A stretch of 64,000 nt of DNA from Paramarasmius palmivorus (lineage: Eukaryota > Basidiomycota > Agaricomycetes > Agaricales > Marasmiaceae), in assembly GCA_037176845.1 (NCBI GenBank), contig JAYKXP010000066.1, forward strand, positions 124,001-188,000, in the 5' to 3' direction. Below, piece by piece: positions 36,655 to 47,203 of this stretch (its first letter is position 1; the number at the start of each line of letters is the position of its first letter). The translations under genes were made by a program, and so were the position numbers. The notes under the pieces are model-generated. The model made no database searches. It worked only from the letters and a program-made list of their open reading frames with translations, and was not told the origin of the DNA.

Positions 36655-38606
36655 TCAAACGAGAGCAGCCGATTGCAAATAGCCTCGGAAGATAGAGTCT
36701 CGAACTAGGCGGCAACTGTAAGTTTGTACAATTCAGGAAGTATCAAACACGGCACGTACCATTTCCAATAATGCGTTGGGTAGCTTTGGTATCCTAAGAA
36801 AGAAAAGGCGTTATGAAAATCTTCATGGCGCGTGTGCAAATAAACCTACCACGACGCTGGTGAAGTGCGTGTACAGCACCCGGCGATTCTCATTATTCCT
36901 TCGATGCACTTGCAGGAAATGAGCACGGAAGTACTGAAGAACGGTCTCGTAATCGTTAGATCTATCACCAAACGAAGTGATGCTGTTTTGCGAGTTGAAC
37001 CAGAGACACGACATGATGAACCGTGGGTGACTTACTATTTCTGGACTCGTAAGCCAGAGTCTAATTTCGACTTGAGCAGGTCGGTTTTGTCTATCAAACC
37101 GTTTGAGTATCATGAAAATCTTTGCATCGCAAAGTCAACTCACTCAAGAACAGTACAAGATGGACGTTCTTGAGTAACGCATTGGAACATATTTGTGTGA
37201 ATAGCTGAAGAGAGTCATCTATCCTATTGGTGCGAGGATCTTCTTCCAAATACTACGGAGGAAAGATGAGCTGGATACCTGGAGAGGTTATAGCACATAG
37301 CAGACCTGATCGAAAGCACTGACTGGAGCGACAAAGATGATAGCGTTTGCATCATCAAAGTATGGAACCCAGGTATGACGCTGTCCTCGGGCGCCCCCGA
37401 CATCGAAAGATGCCACGAGACGGATTTTCCGTGAATGTTAACCTGTAGCTACTAATTCAACACGCGTCACTGGCAGAAGAAGATAACGAACATCAAATAC
37501 GTGCTCAGCCACTCCCATAGTTTGTATACGAGCGTGTAGGATGTCGTCTTTTATAAGGTTGGAGAACGAAGGTAAGCTATATGCGCGCAAGGATACATTG
37601 AGTGCCTCTTACCCGTTGATGGAATGTAATCCGGAGCGGAAACGCGCCCAATATGTCTTAAAAAGCTATTAATAGTGTTAGTCACATTGTCTTGTTGAGC
37701 GAGAACATGTAAACTCGCAATTCAGACCACTCATCCAGTTTTAATCTTCGCTTGGAAATCAAGCCTCGAACGGTGGGATGGCCCATAGCTCCTTGATATC
37801 GTCCTTCGAAGCTTCAAGCATGCGGCTGACGTCTTGAGTGAGTGGATCTGGGGTATGTTCAAGCGACTTGGAATCGGCTGTAGGCTGCGGGCGTCTTCGA
37901 CCTAGGGCGTTCTCTATGGCGCGAGCCTGCCAACCACTTCTTACGAAAACGCTTCCTTTTCCTGACCCCGACACAGTTACACCACCACTGAGACGGTCAG
38001 CGAGCGCGGTGTCCAGCGCAACAAGTGGTGAAAGTCGAAAACGAAGAGATGCGATAGACGATTTGACTGTGGTTGGGCTTGGTGCAAAAGGAGAGCTCCG
38101 AACGAGAAGGCAAGCCATTTGGTGACTGCATCGGCGAAGTGCTGGACCCCACAAAATCGGATTTCATGTATTCCACGTCGTCCATAGAGTCTTCCCAAGA
38201 CTCCAAGGTCGTGAGGATGTGCTTGATAGAGCGTACGACGTTAAAGAAGATAACAGTACGCCAAGATGCACGCTCTTGATCCAAAGAGTGAGGTTTATAC
38301 ATGAGCTGGAACTGCTTTTGTAGTGTCGACTTTCCGCTCTCCGCCTGCCCCAGTAAAAGAAGCTACTCGGTTGTTAGACAAGTGACTCTGGATAACATAT
38401 TCAATGTCGCTCACCTTGACGTCTCCCCGTTTCCTCTTGATCAACTCTCGTTCCTGCCTCAGGTCCTCATCAATCTGCTCGGAAATTCGTTTTGCTTCGG
38501 CTTCCTCTTGAAGTCTAATCCTTCTCTGAGCCTCGGTTTCTGTTACAGGGGGCTTGAGAGCCTCTGTAATAGGATCATCCTGACTGTAAAGTGAAGGGGT
38601 CCGCAT
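36655..38606 (-). CDS. Non-canonical G-protein alpha subunit
   Basis: Heterotrimeric G-protein alpha-type GTPase. The start at 38606 gives MRTPSLYSQDDPITEALKPP, without the MGxxxS myristoylation motif. A charged helix leads to LLLLGQAESGKSTLQKQFQ (P-loop GQAESGKST instead of GAGESGKST). The helical domain carries a long insertion (RLSGGVTVSGSGKGSVFVRS and onward). Switch I reads ILHARIQTMGVAEHVFDV. Switch II reads SFDVGGARGQRHTWVPYF, with Ala at the usual catalytic Gln position. The G4 box is FLNKTDLL, then YTHFTSVVDTKATQRIIGNV and the C-terminus RDSIFRGYLQSAALV. A GC-AG intron lies at 37666-37718. The frame shifts near 37780-37784, where one more C would restore HPTVRGLISKRRLKLDEW, and again near 38100. 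Such divergent Galphas are an expanded class in mushrooms. Confidence 0.87.
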
Positions 38607-38747
38607 GGTAGCTGCGAAGATGGTGGTAGAGGAAGGGGAAGAGATATATGCCAGTACAGCCCGCGGCGCTTGTATTGATCACATCACCACACATCACGCG
38701 CTTCATCTCGAATTCTCACGATACCACATTGTTGACCTCATTCCACC
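38607..38747. promoter_or_regulatory. Short divergent promoter, Galpha and cyclophilin
   Basis: Only 141 bases separate the start codons of the minus-strand Galpha and the plus-strand cyclophilin, so the two share an upstream region. No clear TATA box on either side. Confidence 0.5.
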
Positions 38748-39525
38748 ATGGCAAGTCAGATATTTGAAGCTTAACTGGCGTATTCTGACGGTTCATACAG
38801 TCTGTTACACTGCATACAACTCACGGAGATCTCAAAGTGAGTAAATCATGCCTCTTATTTGGTGAGAAAACTCATTTTTCGCGTCAGATAGAGATTTTCT
38901 GTGAGGCTGTGCCCAAGACTGCAGAGGTGAGCAACTTCGCGTCACGCCTTGATGTAACAGTCATTTACATCTGGCGACATATCATTTCCAGAACTTTTTG
39001 GCGCTGTGTGCATCAAATTACTACGATGGCAGTCTTTTTCATCGTAATATCAAGGGCTTTATGATCCAGACTGGTGATCCCTCAGGCTCTGGTAAGGGCG
39101 GTCAAAGTATTTGGGGCACTCCATTCGCGGATGAAATACGCTCAACCTTAAAGGCAGGTGTACTAGTGTCATATCTGTGTCCTAGCTTACCTTGAGAGCC
39201 ACCAGTTCAACGCTCGTGGCGTAGTAGCTATGGCTAACTCTGGCCCCGACACGAACAAGTCTCAATTTTTTATCGCGTACTCGAAACAGCCTCACCTGGA
39301 TGGTAAATACACTATATTTGGAAAGGTCATTGACGGTGCAGACTCTACGCTGGATGCCTTGGAACGCGTCCCCGTCAATAATAAGAACAGACCTACAAGC
39401 GAAGTGAAGCTAACACATGTGAGTATTTTGGTCTGTAGTCACAACTACTGATGCTGATTAAATGTCTCCAGGTCACTATCCATGCAAATCCCATTGCTGA
39501 TGCAGAAATTGCATCCCAGCATTAG
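38748..39525 (+). CDS. PPIL3: PPIL3-type cyclophilin (peptidyl-prolyl isomerase)
   Basis: Single-domain cyclophilin of the PPIL3/Cyp10 class, cis-trans prolyl isomerases linked to the spliceosome. Six exons: 38748-38750, 38801-38836, 38888-38926, 38992-39153, 39206-39418 and 39472-39525. Exon 1 is only the ATG; its intron begins GCAAGT. A second GC-AG intron (39154-39205) joins STLK to [15 protein letters not shown]. Landmarks: [83 protein letters not shown] and [13 protein letters not shown]. The catalytic Arg (FHRNIKGF) and the QFF motif are present. About 168 residues, the normal size for the family. Confidence 0.93.
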
Positions 39526-40246
39526 TCCTTCAGTCTGGACCATCGCCTACGCCGCAGCCATTCTACTGTACCCACTCTGCTTCTCGGGTGCAGCGAACGA
39601 AATGCGCGTGTCGCTTCGCCTTTTACGTGTATTTTAATCCCTCGAATCGACTCTGGTTCATCAATCTGCTGAGCAGTCAGTTTGGTTCATGGCTTGTTTG
39701 TGGTGTGGATATGCTGGGATATGAACAGATAGCAATTTCACATTTATTGACCTTCAAATATACTGTTTTCCTCGGAACATAGCCATGTCATATCGTGGTA
39801 TTAGTGAATGAGAGGGGGTTCTGCGTTTCCATCTGACTTCAGTGTGACTGGGGTGTATAATTTCCGGACACGCCGGGAAGTGACCCTTGTACATTGATAT
39901 CACCCGTCAGTTGAATGGATCAGTAAATTGGGTGCACATGATTCAGATTATTCGCTCAATTCTCGTGTACCAAGAATGTCAAAGATCCCGCATTTCCGGG
40001 ATTCAGGCCTAGGTAGATAGTGGCCGAACTGGTGCGAACAATCGTGGTTGCCAGAATGAACAAGTCCGCGACGAACGAAGCACTCCACGGGTGGCTACAC
40101 TAACGCAGTGCTTCCTGTTCTCCGGGTTTAAAGGACACCAGTAACATTGTATCTGTCTTTCTGTTACGCACTAGAGTACAAGATGCTAGGGAGTCTGATG
40201 CTGAACCGAGCAGGAAGTACATCTAACCGAATAGACCGGTACGCCC
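39526..40246. other. Intergenic region between convergent genes
   Basis: About 720 bases between the stop codons of the cyclophilin and the capping protein. The plus-strand frame at 39588-39782 is Phe- and Cys-rich without motif. Holds two 3' UTRs and nothing else I can support. Confidence 0.45.
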
Positions 40247-41398
40247 CTACCGCTTAATGAAACCCACGAGTTCTTTCTGTAGCTCCCGCTGTCGCCGGGT
40301 CTTCTCTAGGTCTTCGACGCTTCGAAGATCATAGATGATATCGCGAGTCTTTCCAAAGTAAACCTATGAAAGTGGCATGATCACCAGAATCCGTGCCAAC
40401 GGAAAGAAGCCCAACCCTACCTCCTGAAGTAGGTTCCGCATCTTAATCTCCATTTCCTCGATCATCCTACCAGTGTTAATGATGTGAGAAGAAGTGTCAT
40501 GTAATGGCCAGTCCTGTTCTGTCTGTGAACGCGACGGGGTAGTCGGATATACGGCTGCAGACTGGGAGCAACAACCTACCTGCCGAGTCATGCTGCCACT
40601 CAAAGTCACCTCTCCATCGCGTTTCCAACCATCTAAAGGTTTCTTATCGCCATTTGAATCGAGCTTCTTGTCGTTAGCATCGCCTTCGCCTTCGGAGCCC
40701 TTTTTCGTAACCAGCTGTAACATAATAGTTGAAGTAAGCTTGTAATGAGCTTGACGACCACGCTCTGCCGTTTCAAAGACATGAATGGAATCCCACGACC
40801 CGGATGGCTCGTTCGGAGAACCGGGAGTCATTGCTAGGACGATGAAGGAAGTCAATCGAAGAAAGATGTAAGACCGGATGAACGCACTCTTCTTCAGCAG
40901 AACTACCCCAGCAAAGCCACCATCCTCCAAGTCCCACAGATAGACCGAGGATACACCACCTTCATAGTACCTGCAGAGGCCTAATTCAGAAGACGGCCAG
41001 GACATCCGTGCTCGCATCCTACATTTCGCGGTATGTATCAAAGGCCTCATTTGCGGATATCTCAAGCTTCCGAAGTTTAGGTGTTGGTATGGTTCCGTCT
41101 TCAAGAGGAGGATCGTATTCGTTCGACCAAGGGGATCTAGTGAAGTTCAAGTCTCGAATCACAAACAAAGCCGACCGTGGACATACCTGTGGCTCTCCCC
41201 ATCTCGATTGTAGTCACAAGCCAAGTATTCCCTTCCTGTTGCGCGGTCAACCTTGAGCTGCAAAGGCTGGTCGACACTCCCGAGCAAATCATCAGCATAG
41301 TCCGGACAGATTCCAATCAACGCCGCGACATTCTCCTCTGTCCGTGTTGGAGGAAGACGCCGCATCAAGTCCAGCATAGAATCAACAACGTCCGCCAT
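40247..41398 (-). CDS. CAP2: F-actin-capping protein subunit beta
   Basis: Beta subunit of the heterodimer that caps actin barbed ends. The start at 41398 gives [20 protein letters not shown], then [44 protein letters not shown] and SHRSPW-type sequence after the first intron. Continues [49 protein letters not shown] and GVVLLKK. Then [32 protein letters not shown] and a variable acidic insert ([20 protein letters not shown]). The last exons give [50 protein letters not shown] and [13 protein letters not shown], ending at 40247. About 300 residues, as expected. Five or more introns; frames agree throughout. Confidence 0.93.
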
Positions 41399-41677
41399 GT
41401 TCGATAAGCCTGGATGAGGATTACTGGGCTACGGTGACGATGGTTTAGGTTCGTGTGCAGTGTGTGAATTTGAGCCGAGCCAAACTCCTGATTTAGCAAT
41501 AGGCGGGGGCTCGTTTTCGGCCATGCGGCGCTGCAGTTTCTGGGCAGTAAAGTGCTGTAAACGAGCGTATAAGGTACAAAGATAGACTAGATATGCATAT
41601 GAGTACAACGATCTCAGCGGCATCGATATTACAGGGACAACATGAGGTGATCCCGTCTCTTCAGCGACTTCATTTCA

Positions 41678-43341
41678 TTAGTTCCTCGTGGGCATACGCA
41701 ACGGTATCACTTCATCTTCAATAGTGCATTGGGTTGTCACGGTAACCTTGACAGACATCAGAACGAATCAGCGGGAGAACAACAGAAGCCAACCTCGAGC
41801 GCACGCCTTTGGCCTTCTTCGCCTGCGGCGGTCGGCCTTCGAGGTAGGAGTCGAGACACAAAAGCCCAAATACCTTGGGATGCCTTCCCAGTCGATGTCT
41901 GGGATTCAGCCGTGATACGTACTTCGGGCTCTGGGTTCTTGGGAATGTAGCGAGGTAAAGCGAACGGGTTCGTGTAGGGATCGTTCGTATCCTGTCTCTG
42001 CAGTTCACCTCGAGACCTGACGGCCTGAGGTGGTATGATGAACGGTGTCGAGGCTCGTGCAGCTAACGATAGGCCACCTGTTCTTGTTGGCCCAAGGTCT
42101 TTAGAGCCTAGAGCAGAGTTAGCGGTCACGATCCTCTGCCGCTTCGCTCTCGGGTACGTTGCCCAGTACAAGGCAAGGGCGTTGACGATTACCTTTGGGG
42201 TACGGGTAGTGAGATCGACATCTGGCTTCAATAGAATATCAAACCTACATCTGCCCCACAACTGCCTAAGCAGACCCATCCTAACTCTCTACCATGTAGG
42301 AACGCAAGAATGGCGATATTGAACTAAGGACGACTTAGTCAGCGGTTGGCGCCACTCGAGGACATCACTAACCGTTGACGTAGTGAGTGCGACAACCGAG
42401 GCGCTGTTAAGAAAACATTAGTGAGACGTTCATGTGATAGAACATTATACGTACACGAGAGCTCGGATTGCCATTCTTTTCACCTTCTGGCTAAGATGGC
42501 CAGTCCGAAGAAGGGGCCAGAGGAACAGAGCAGTTAGAAGAATATTAATGTATCTGTTCACAAGTCAGTGAAAGGTTGACTAGAGGCAGGAGATGCTTAC
42601 AAGTCGTAGCTTAGAAGGGGAATGGACGACAGAGTTCTAAGACCTATGATGCACACCTGATCCCCGTCCCTGAGGCCGGATATACGACCTAACTTTCATG
42701 AGTCCGATGCCCGTTATGTTCTAGTTGCTAACCGGGACTCACCGACTAGCATCAGTGCTATTACTACTGTGTACAGGCTGACCGTCACGAAGCACAGCTG
42801 TCGACCGGCGACTTGAAGCGACTGATGCCTGTAGCCGGCGCCCACACTACATGTACTCGCTCGACTGAGGAACAAGCAATGTAAGCTTCAAGATCATTCT
42901 CAAATGGAACGACGTACTCAAAAAGAAGTAAATCAAGATCTTTGAGGTCGCGTAGAATGCAATGCACAAGTAGATTGCTGCAGAGCAAACGTGATGGTTC
43001 AACTCTAGACCAACTCCGAATATGAGTACCCCGCCTGTGACGCGTATGCACGGTCAATTAGATAACGGGGATCGAAGGCCACCTACTCGAGAAAAGGAAT
43101 AACCAAGAATCGAGGAAAATCAACAGCAGACAGAGCCTCGACCATGACAAGTTCAGTATGCCAGAGAGAGAAAGGTCAACGGCTGCTAGTCTCCGAGAAA
43201 GACAGTGGGAAAGGATAGTGACACCTGTGGAATTGGATTGATAAGTTTTCCTTCGTGTAAGCTGTTTGATGCCTTACCAATGAAATGTATGAGTGAACTG
43301 AAGAGCTGGAGTCCGACTGAAGAGAAAAGAGCGGAGGCCAT
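41678..43341 (-). CDS. Seven-helix membrane protein of an uncharacterised basidiomycete family
   Basis: Multi-pass membrane protein, not a named family to my knowledge. The start at 43341 gives MASALFSSVGLQLFSSLIHF. Spliced segments run: LSGILNLSW and CLLLIFLDSWLF; GGVLIFGVGLELNHHVCSAA; IYLCIAFYATSKILIYFFL; ERVHVVWAPATGISRFKSPV; LCFVTVSLYTVVIALMLVGE; SIPLLSYDL with a following WPFFRTGHLSQKVKR; ASVVALTTSTVNIAILAFLH; GRELGWVCLGSCGADV; and VIVNALALYWATYP. That makes about seven hydrophobic helices with an N-terminus-out pattern like a receptor. The cytoplasmic tail is polar (FALPRYIPKNPEPEVRITAE) and, after a last intron, ends QCTIEDEVIPLRMPTRN at 41678. Similar proteins occur in many copies in mushrooms, and a GPCR-like role is often suspected. 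Function unknown. Confidence 0.72.
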
Positions 43342-45105
43342 GGCCAGAAAGAAAGGAATATAGAGATGGTACTGCGGCAGGGGACCTTATAAAGAATCGT
43401 CATTGTTGGTGTTTGAATCCATATGTCTTAATCTATCGGTGCTAGGATGACAGTTGATGGTAACAATTAAAGTCGCGATAAAGGCACCTAGGTTCGGGAA
43501 GGAGCGCAGGGGGTGGCGCAACAATTGTCTACCGGAGAGGCTCTTCTTTGAGTCGCGACAAAGATAGCAGCTTGAGTAAACAGCTACGGATGGACCGTGC
43601 ATGGGTTCTATGCACAGAAAAGAGAAGAGGAGTAAGGAGTCGAGCCGCGAAACAAAGTAATCAGTCTCACTGGGTATAATTGCCGGTGTTTCGAATGGTA
43701 TGACCTGGCTACCGGGTGTAATTGGGTTCCTTGGATAACGAATTCTTGGAATCCGCGAAAATCGATGCGTCAACGAGTCAAAACACAACATTATCAGCTG
43801 CAAGACCAAGAAATGTACCTTAATCAGGGCGATCTGAACAGTTTGAACACGAGTAGAGGTTCAAGTAGACATTCATGGTTGCTCATGGGGAGGCGCAGGT
43901 ACCATGTTCATGGATATAGGATGGACACCATTGGAACTGGAAAGCAATAAAAGTGTGAATGATGGCAGAAGATCCAAAAAGGGCTTCAGTGACTGACCAT
44001 TGTCCGACCTTTCCACATGTCGCGTACTATGACACGTCGTCGAGTCATCAATAAGCACATCTCCCGCCCAAACAAGCTTATGTATCCATAAAAGTAGACC
44101 AGGACGATCGAGCAAGTGACCCCAAAGCATTCCTACAGTTCCCTGAAATGACACGAATAGCTCCAAGAGACATGCAACGAGGGTTCAAGCTTTGCGAGCT
44201 CCTTCGACAAGTTCCTATAACAGACGCGGTGTTAGAGAATGACCAGTAGCGAGCAGTGAGCTCACGCACCTCCAAGGCCAACTTCTCCGAAGAGATACAG
44301 TGTGTCCAAGAAATTGGTTCCTTTCCTTCATCATTCTCCCTCTGAGATCCACTGTCTTCGTTCGCGACCTTTAGAGACTACACTCCGAAGATAATGTAAA
44401 AACAGTCTTTCGAACTATAAAAAAACACTCACTACAGTTGCATTGTCGTGGGCATATGGGCGAGCTTCTCGTGAAGTTATACTTGTACTGCAGTCTGCTG
44501 CGCAGTCTGAGTGAGTGGATTCTGTTTGGGATGACCTCGAGAAGATAGTTGCAATTTCGGAGCGCCGGCCCGGAAACAAATTCACCATTTACCCTGTTCT
44601 GTTGTACGCTCACTGTAAAGCCGAACGTCGAAGAACTGATTTTCTGCTTTGAGCACGGTTATCCCATCATACCATTGCCAGTCATACTTTCGAGGCCAAG
44701 TCGAGCCAGGGTGTGACACCCCTCCTTGTCATGCAACTGTCACCTCCGTACACTCATCCTCTACTGCATTGGGTCAATCACCAACCATCTACAGACCCGA
44801 TCTCCTGTAGGCTTCACCAGCTTGCGTTTGGAAAAAAATAGAGTGGCATTCTTTCACTACGAACGATGGGACGGTTCTGTTGGATTCTCGCAACAATCCT
44901 TATGCACAGCTACGGGTCTCAGCCATACCTCGAGAAGATATGACAAGCTCTATGTTGGTGGTTGAAGAGTATCAAGACATCTTAGAAGATATCGAGGAAT
45001 ACTTCACCTAGCTTCAATGCCGATGGTGCAGGGCATATGTCCGACTCGTGGTAAAGTCATCCCTATGTCTACCAAATTGATTGTTCTAATCCTATTTCTT
45101 ATAGT
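43342..45105. other. 1.8 kb region without a recognised gene
   Basis: Promoter side of the seven-helix gene, followed by short frames on both strands. A minus-strand frame at 43873-44166 has hydrophobic stretches but no motif. Near 44860-45008 the plus strand carries acidic, protein-like stretches (LVVEEYQDILEDIEEYFT) that may be an exon of the following unknown gene. Nothing firm. Confidence 0.3.
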
Positions 45106-45780
45106 GCCTCCTTACACAAAACTTACCAAGTCGTCGGAAGGCCACGCACAGGCGAGTCTTTGACTCCTACGACATTTCAGGCTGTTCGTTATGCTAACTC
45201 ACAGATGCTCAGCCAAGACACTTTTACTCTAGTAATTCTCAGCGACTTCTCCAAGGTCTCGACACGTGCTACCAAGTGACACAACAATACTTTACACTGT
45301 GGTGCTCTGACGGCGTTTTTGACGTCTACATCGACACCGATCTTTGTCGCGCTTTAGTAGGCGTTATCATCAACGTCTGGTGCCCGACTCCCAAGCGGTA
45401 CCTTCTCGACTCAAGCGAGGAATTATCCGCACCTCCATTGAAGCGATTGCAGAATCTCATACACGTATCGTCCAAGTCGTAAACCCTAACATGGACCATT
45501 TGGGGTGGACCAGGGAATTCAATGGCGGTTTTTATCTCTATACAATGAAACCCCATCTCCCGGAAGAACTGGAAATCATGTGCGTTCATCGTCTATCACC
45601 GTTTTAGTCTTGGATTCTTACGCTGTTTTCATTCAGCAAACGGTGTAAACCTACAGATTCGAACGGACACAGAGACGTTCGATCGCTTCTACGAATCCGC
45701 ATCACCTCCTGGTACCTTTTTCGGAGTTGCTAGCTGTGCGGAGATTGACAATCTGTCAGAGGAGATAATATCAGGGTAAG
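45106..45780 (+). CDS. Possible hypothetical protein, exon structure unresolved
   Basis: I do not recognise this gene. Three consecutive plus-strand segments have convincing protein composition: SLTPTTFQAVRYANSQMLSQ and FTLVILSDFSK (45150-45260); RGIIRTSIEAIAESHTRIVQ with VVNPNMDHLGWTREFNGGFY (45425-45540); and NGVNLQIRTDTETFDRFYES with FFGVASCAEIDNLSEEIISG (45640-45777). They lie in different frames. Plausible GT/AG borders exist between the second and third (near 45580 and 45636). The join between the first and second is not clear and may contain an intron or an indel. The true start may lie upstream near 44860, and the gene may continue past 45780. Could be a decayed gene. Confidence 0.35.
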
Positions 45781-46101
45781 AAGGGAACCCAGCTTCAGGC
45801 TTCAAAGAAAGGATAAGTAGGACAGGCAACCTGATTCTGTATTCCCGTTCGAACAATTGCACAAGTCCATTCCTCACTGCGAATCCTTGTTCTTCGCAAA
45901 TGCCACCTTATATAGCATCGGTCTCGTTCGGTGAAAATTGGAGGGCTCCAGATATTCGCACTCGTCTATACAATGCATTGTAGTGAGAATGATAGTGGGC
46001 ACACTAGGGTAGTCCCTCATCACGTAGAACACCTCAAAAAACGTTGTGTACATAGAGGAATACAACCAAGCAAACAGCTCAATAGCTTTTGTACATCGTT
46101 G

Positions 46102-47096
46102 TTACATGAAATCGTCCGGGTGGCTTCCAAAGTCATCCAGCGCCTCGTCGTACACGTTAGTATCCAATCTGTCCCAGCGGTCAGTCAGGGTCTGCGTAGA
46201 GGGAACATGATTATCCTCACTTGTTTGAAACCTTTGCGGCACCCAGACCAGGTTTTGACGACCCCTTCGCCTTCTTTTTCCCGCTGGCTGCATCTCTCTT
46301 GAGCTTTCTGCTTCTCGTTGGCCAGTGTGGTCAGTCCGCTTGCGGCTTTCCGAACTTCTACGTCCTTCAACGGCTGGGCAAGTTCGCGAACGTGATGCTC
46401 GACGAATGCTGCGTATAAGGGCTTGCCTTGATGTCGCTTGACCACAAATTCTATTATACGTGACGAGAGTTCAATGAAGTCCTCCTTGGTTCGCGGTTGG
46501 AAGGAGATCAGGGAGTCTAGTTCTTTTGACGAAGTTCCTGAGAAGGGGTACGTTTAGTATAAAATCCATTAAGCAGAGGACATACGTACCTCCCAGAGCC
46601 GCTGCCCCAAAAAGATCCGCAGCATTGTTGAGATCGGCATTCAACTCCTTCTCCTTGTCTCGTCTAGCTTTCTCTCTAGGGTCCAACACTGCGTCTGAAT
46701 CGTACGCGTCGTCTTCATCCTTCTTCGCGGCTTTTGCAGCTTCTTTCTCCGCTAGCTTCTGCTTGAGAGTGCCCTTCTTCTTGGGAGGTGCTGCAGCCGC
46801 TGGAGCTGGTTTCTCTTCCTCTTCTGAAGAATCTTCCCAGTCGCTCTGAAATAACATCAGTATGTACTCTCTTGACGTATAAGAAATGACTCACAGCGGG
46901 CCCATTATCATCCTCATCCTCTCCGTCCCATTTGCCCTTGGTTTTCGGTGGTGCGACCTTGGGCGGAGGGCTAGTCACTTTCTCGTCTTCTGAGGCCTCT
47001 GTAATATCACAAACGAATCGAGCAAATCGAAAATGAGCTATTAGTGAAGCCCAAAACCAAGACCATTATAAAGAAAGCCTCACCCCAATCCGACAT
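46102..47096 (-). CDS. HCR1: Translation initiation factor eIF3 subunit j
   Basis: eIF3j/Hcr1, which binds the 40S decoding centre and helps initiation, recycling and termination. The start at 47096 gives MSDWEASEDEK across the first intron. The acidic N-terminal half has two SDWE/WDGEDEDD-type repeats (KWDGEDEDDNGPA and SDWEDSSEEEEK), a Lys/Ala-rich helix (TLKQKLAEKEAAKAAKKDED) and DPREKARRDKEKELNADLNN. Then AADLFGAAALGG, SKELDSLISFQPRTKEDFIE, and RIIEFVVKRHQGKPLYAAFV. The C-terminal part RDAASGKKKAKGSSKPGLGA is in another frame from ANEKQK. One A too many in the AAA run at 46305-46307 explains it. The end, NVYDEALDDFGSHPDDFM, is the typical eIF3j tail. Divergent from COQ9 with 107 bases between starts. 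Confidence 0.9.
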
Positions 47097-47203
47097 GATT
47101 GAGCAACAAGTTTGCTGCAAGAGCAGTTGTGATGGTGGTGGTCGAAAGCCAAAAGGATAAAATCATTTTTGCCGGCACTTGCCGTTCACTGTCATCGTGA
47201 CGA
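47097..47203. promoter_or_regulatory. Compact divergent promoter, eIF3j and COQ9
   Basis: Only 107 bases between two start codons on opposite strands. No TATA box is evident. Shared regulation is inferred from spacing only. Confidence 0.5.
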
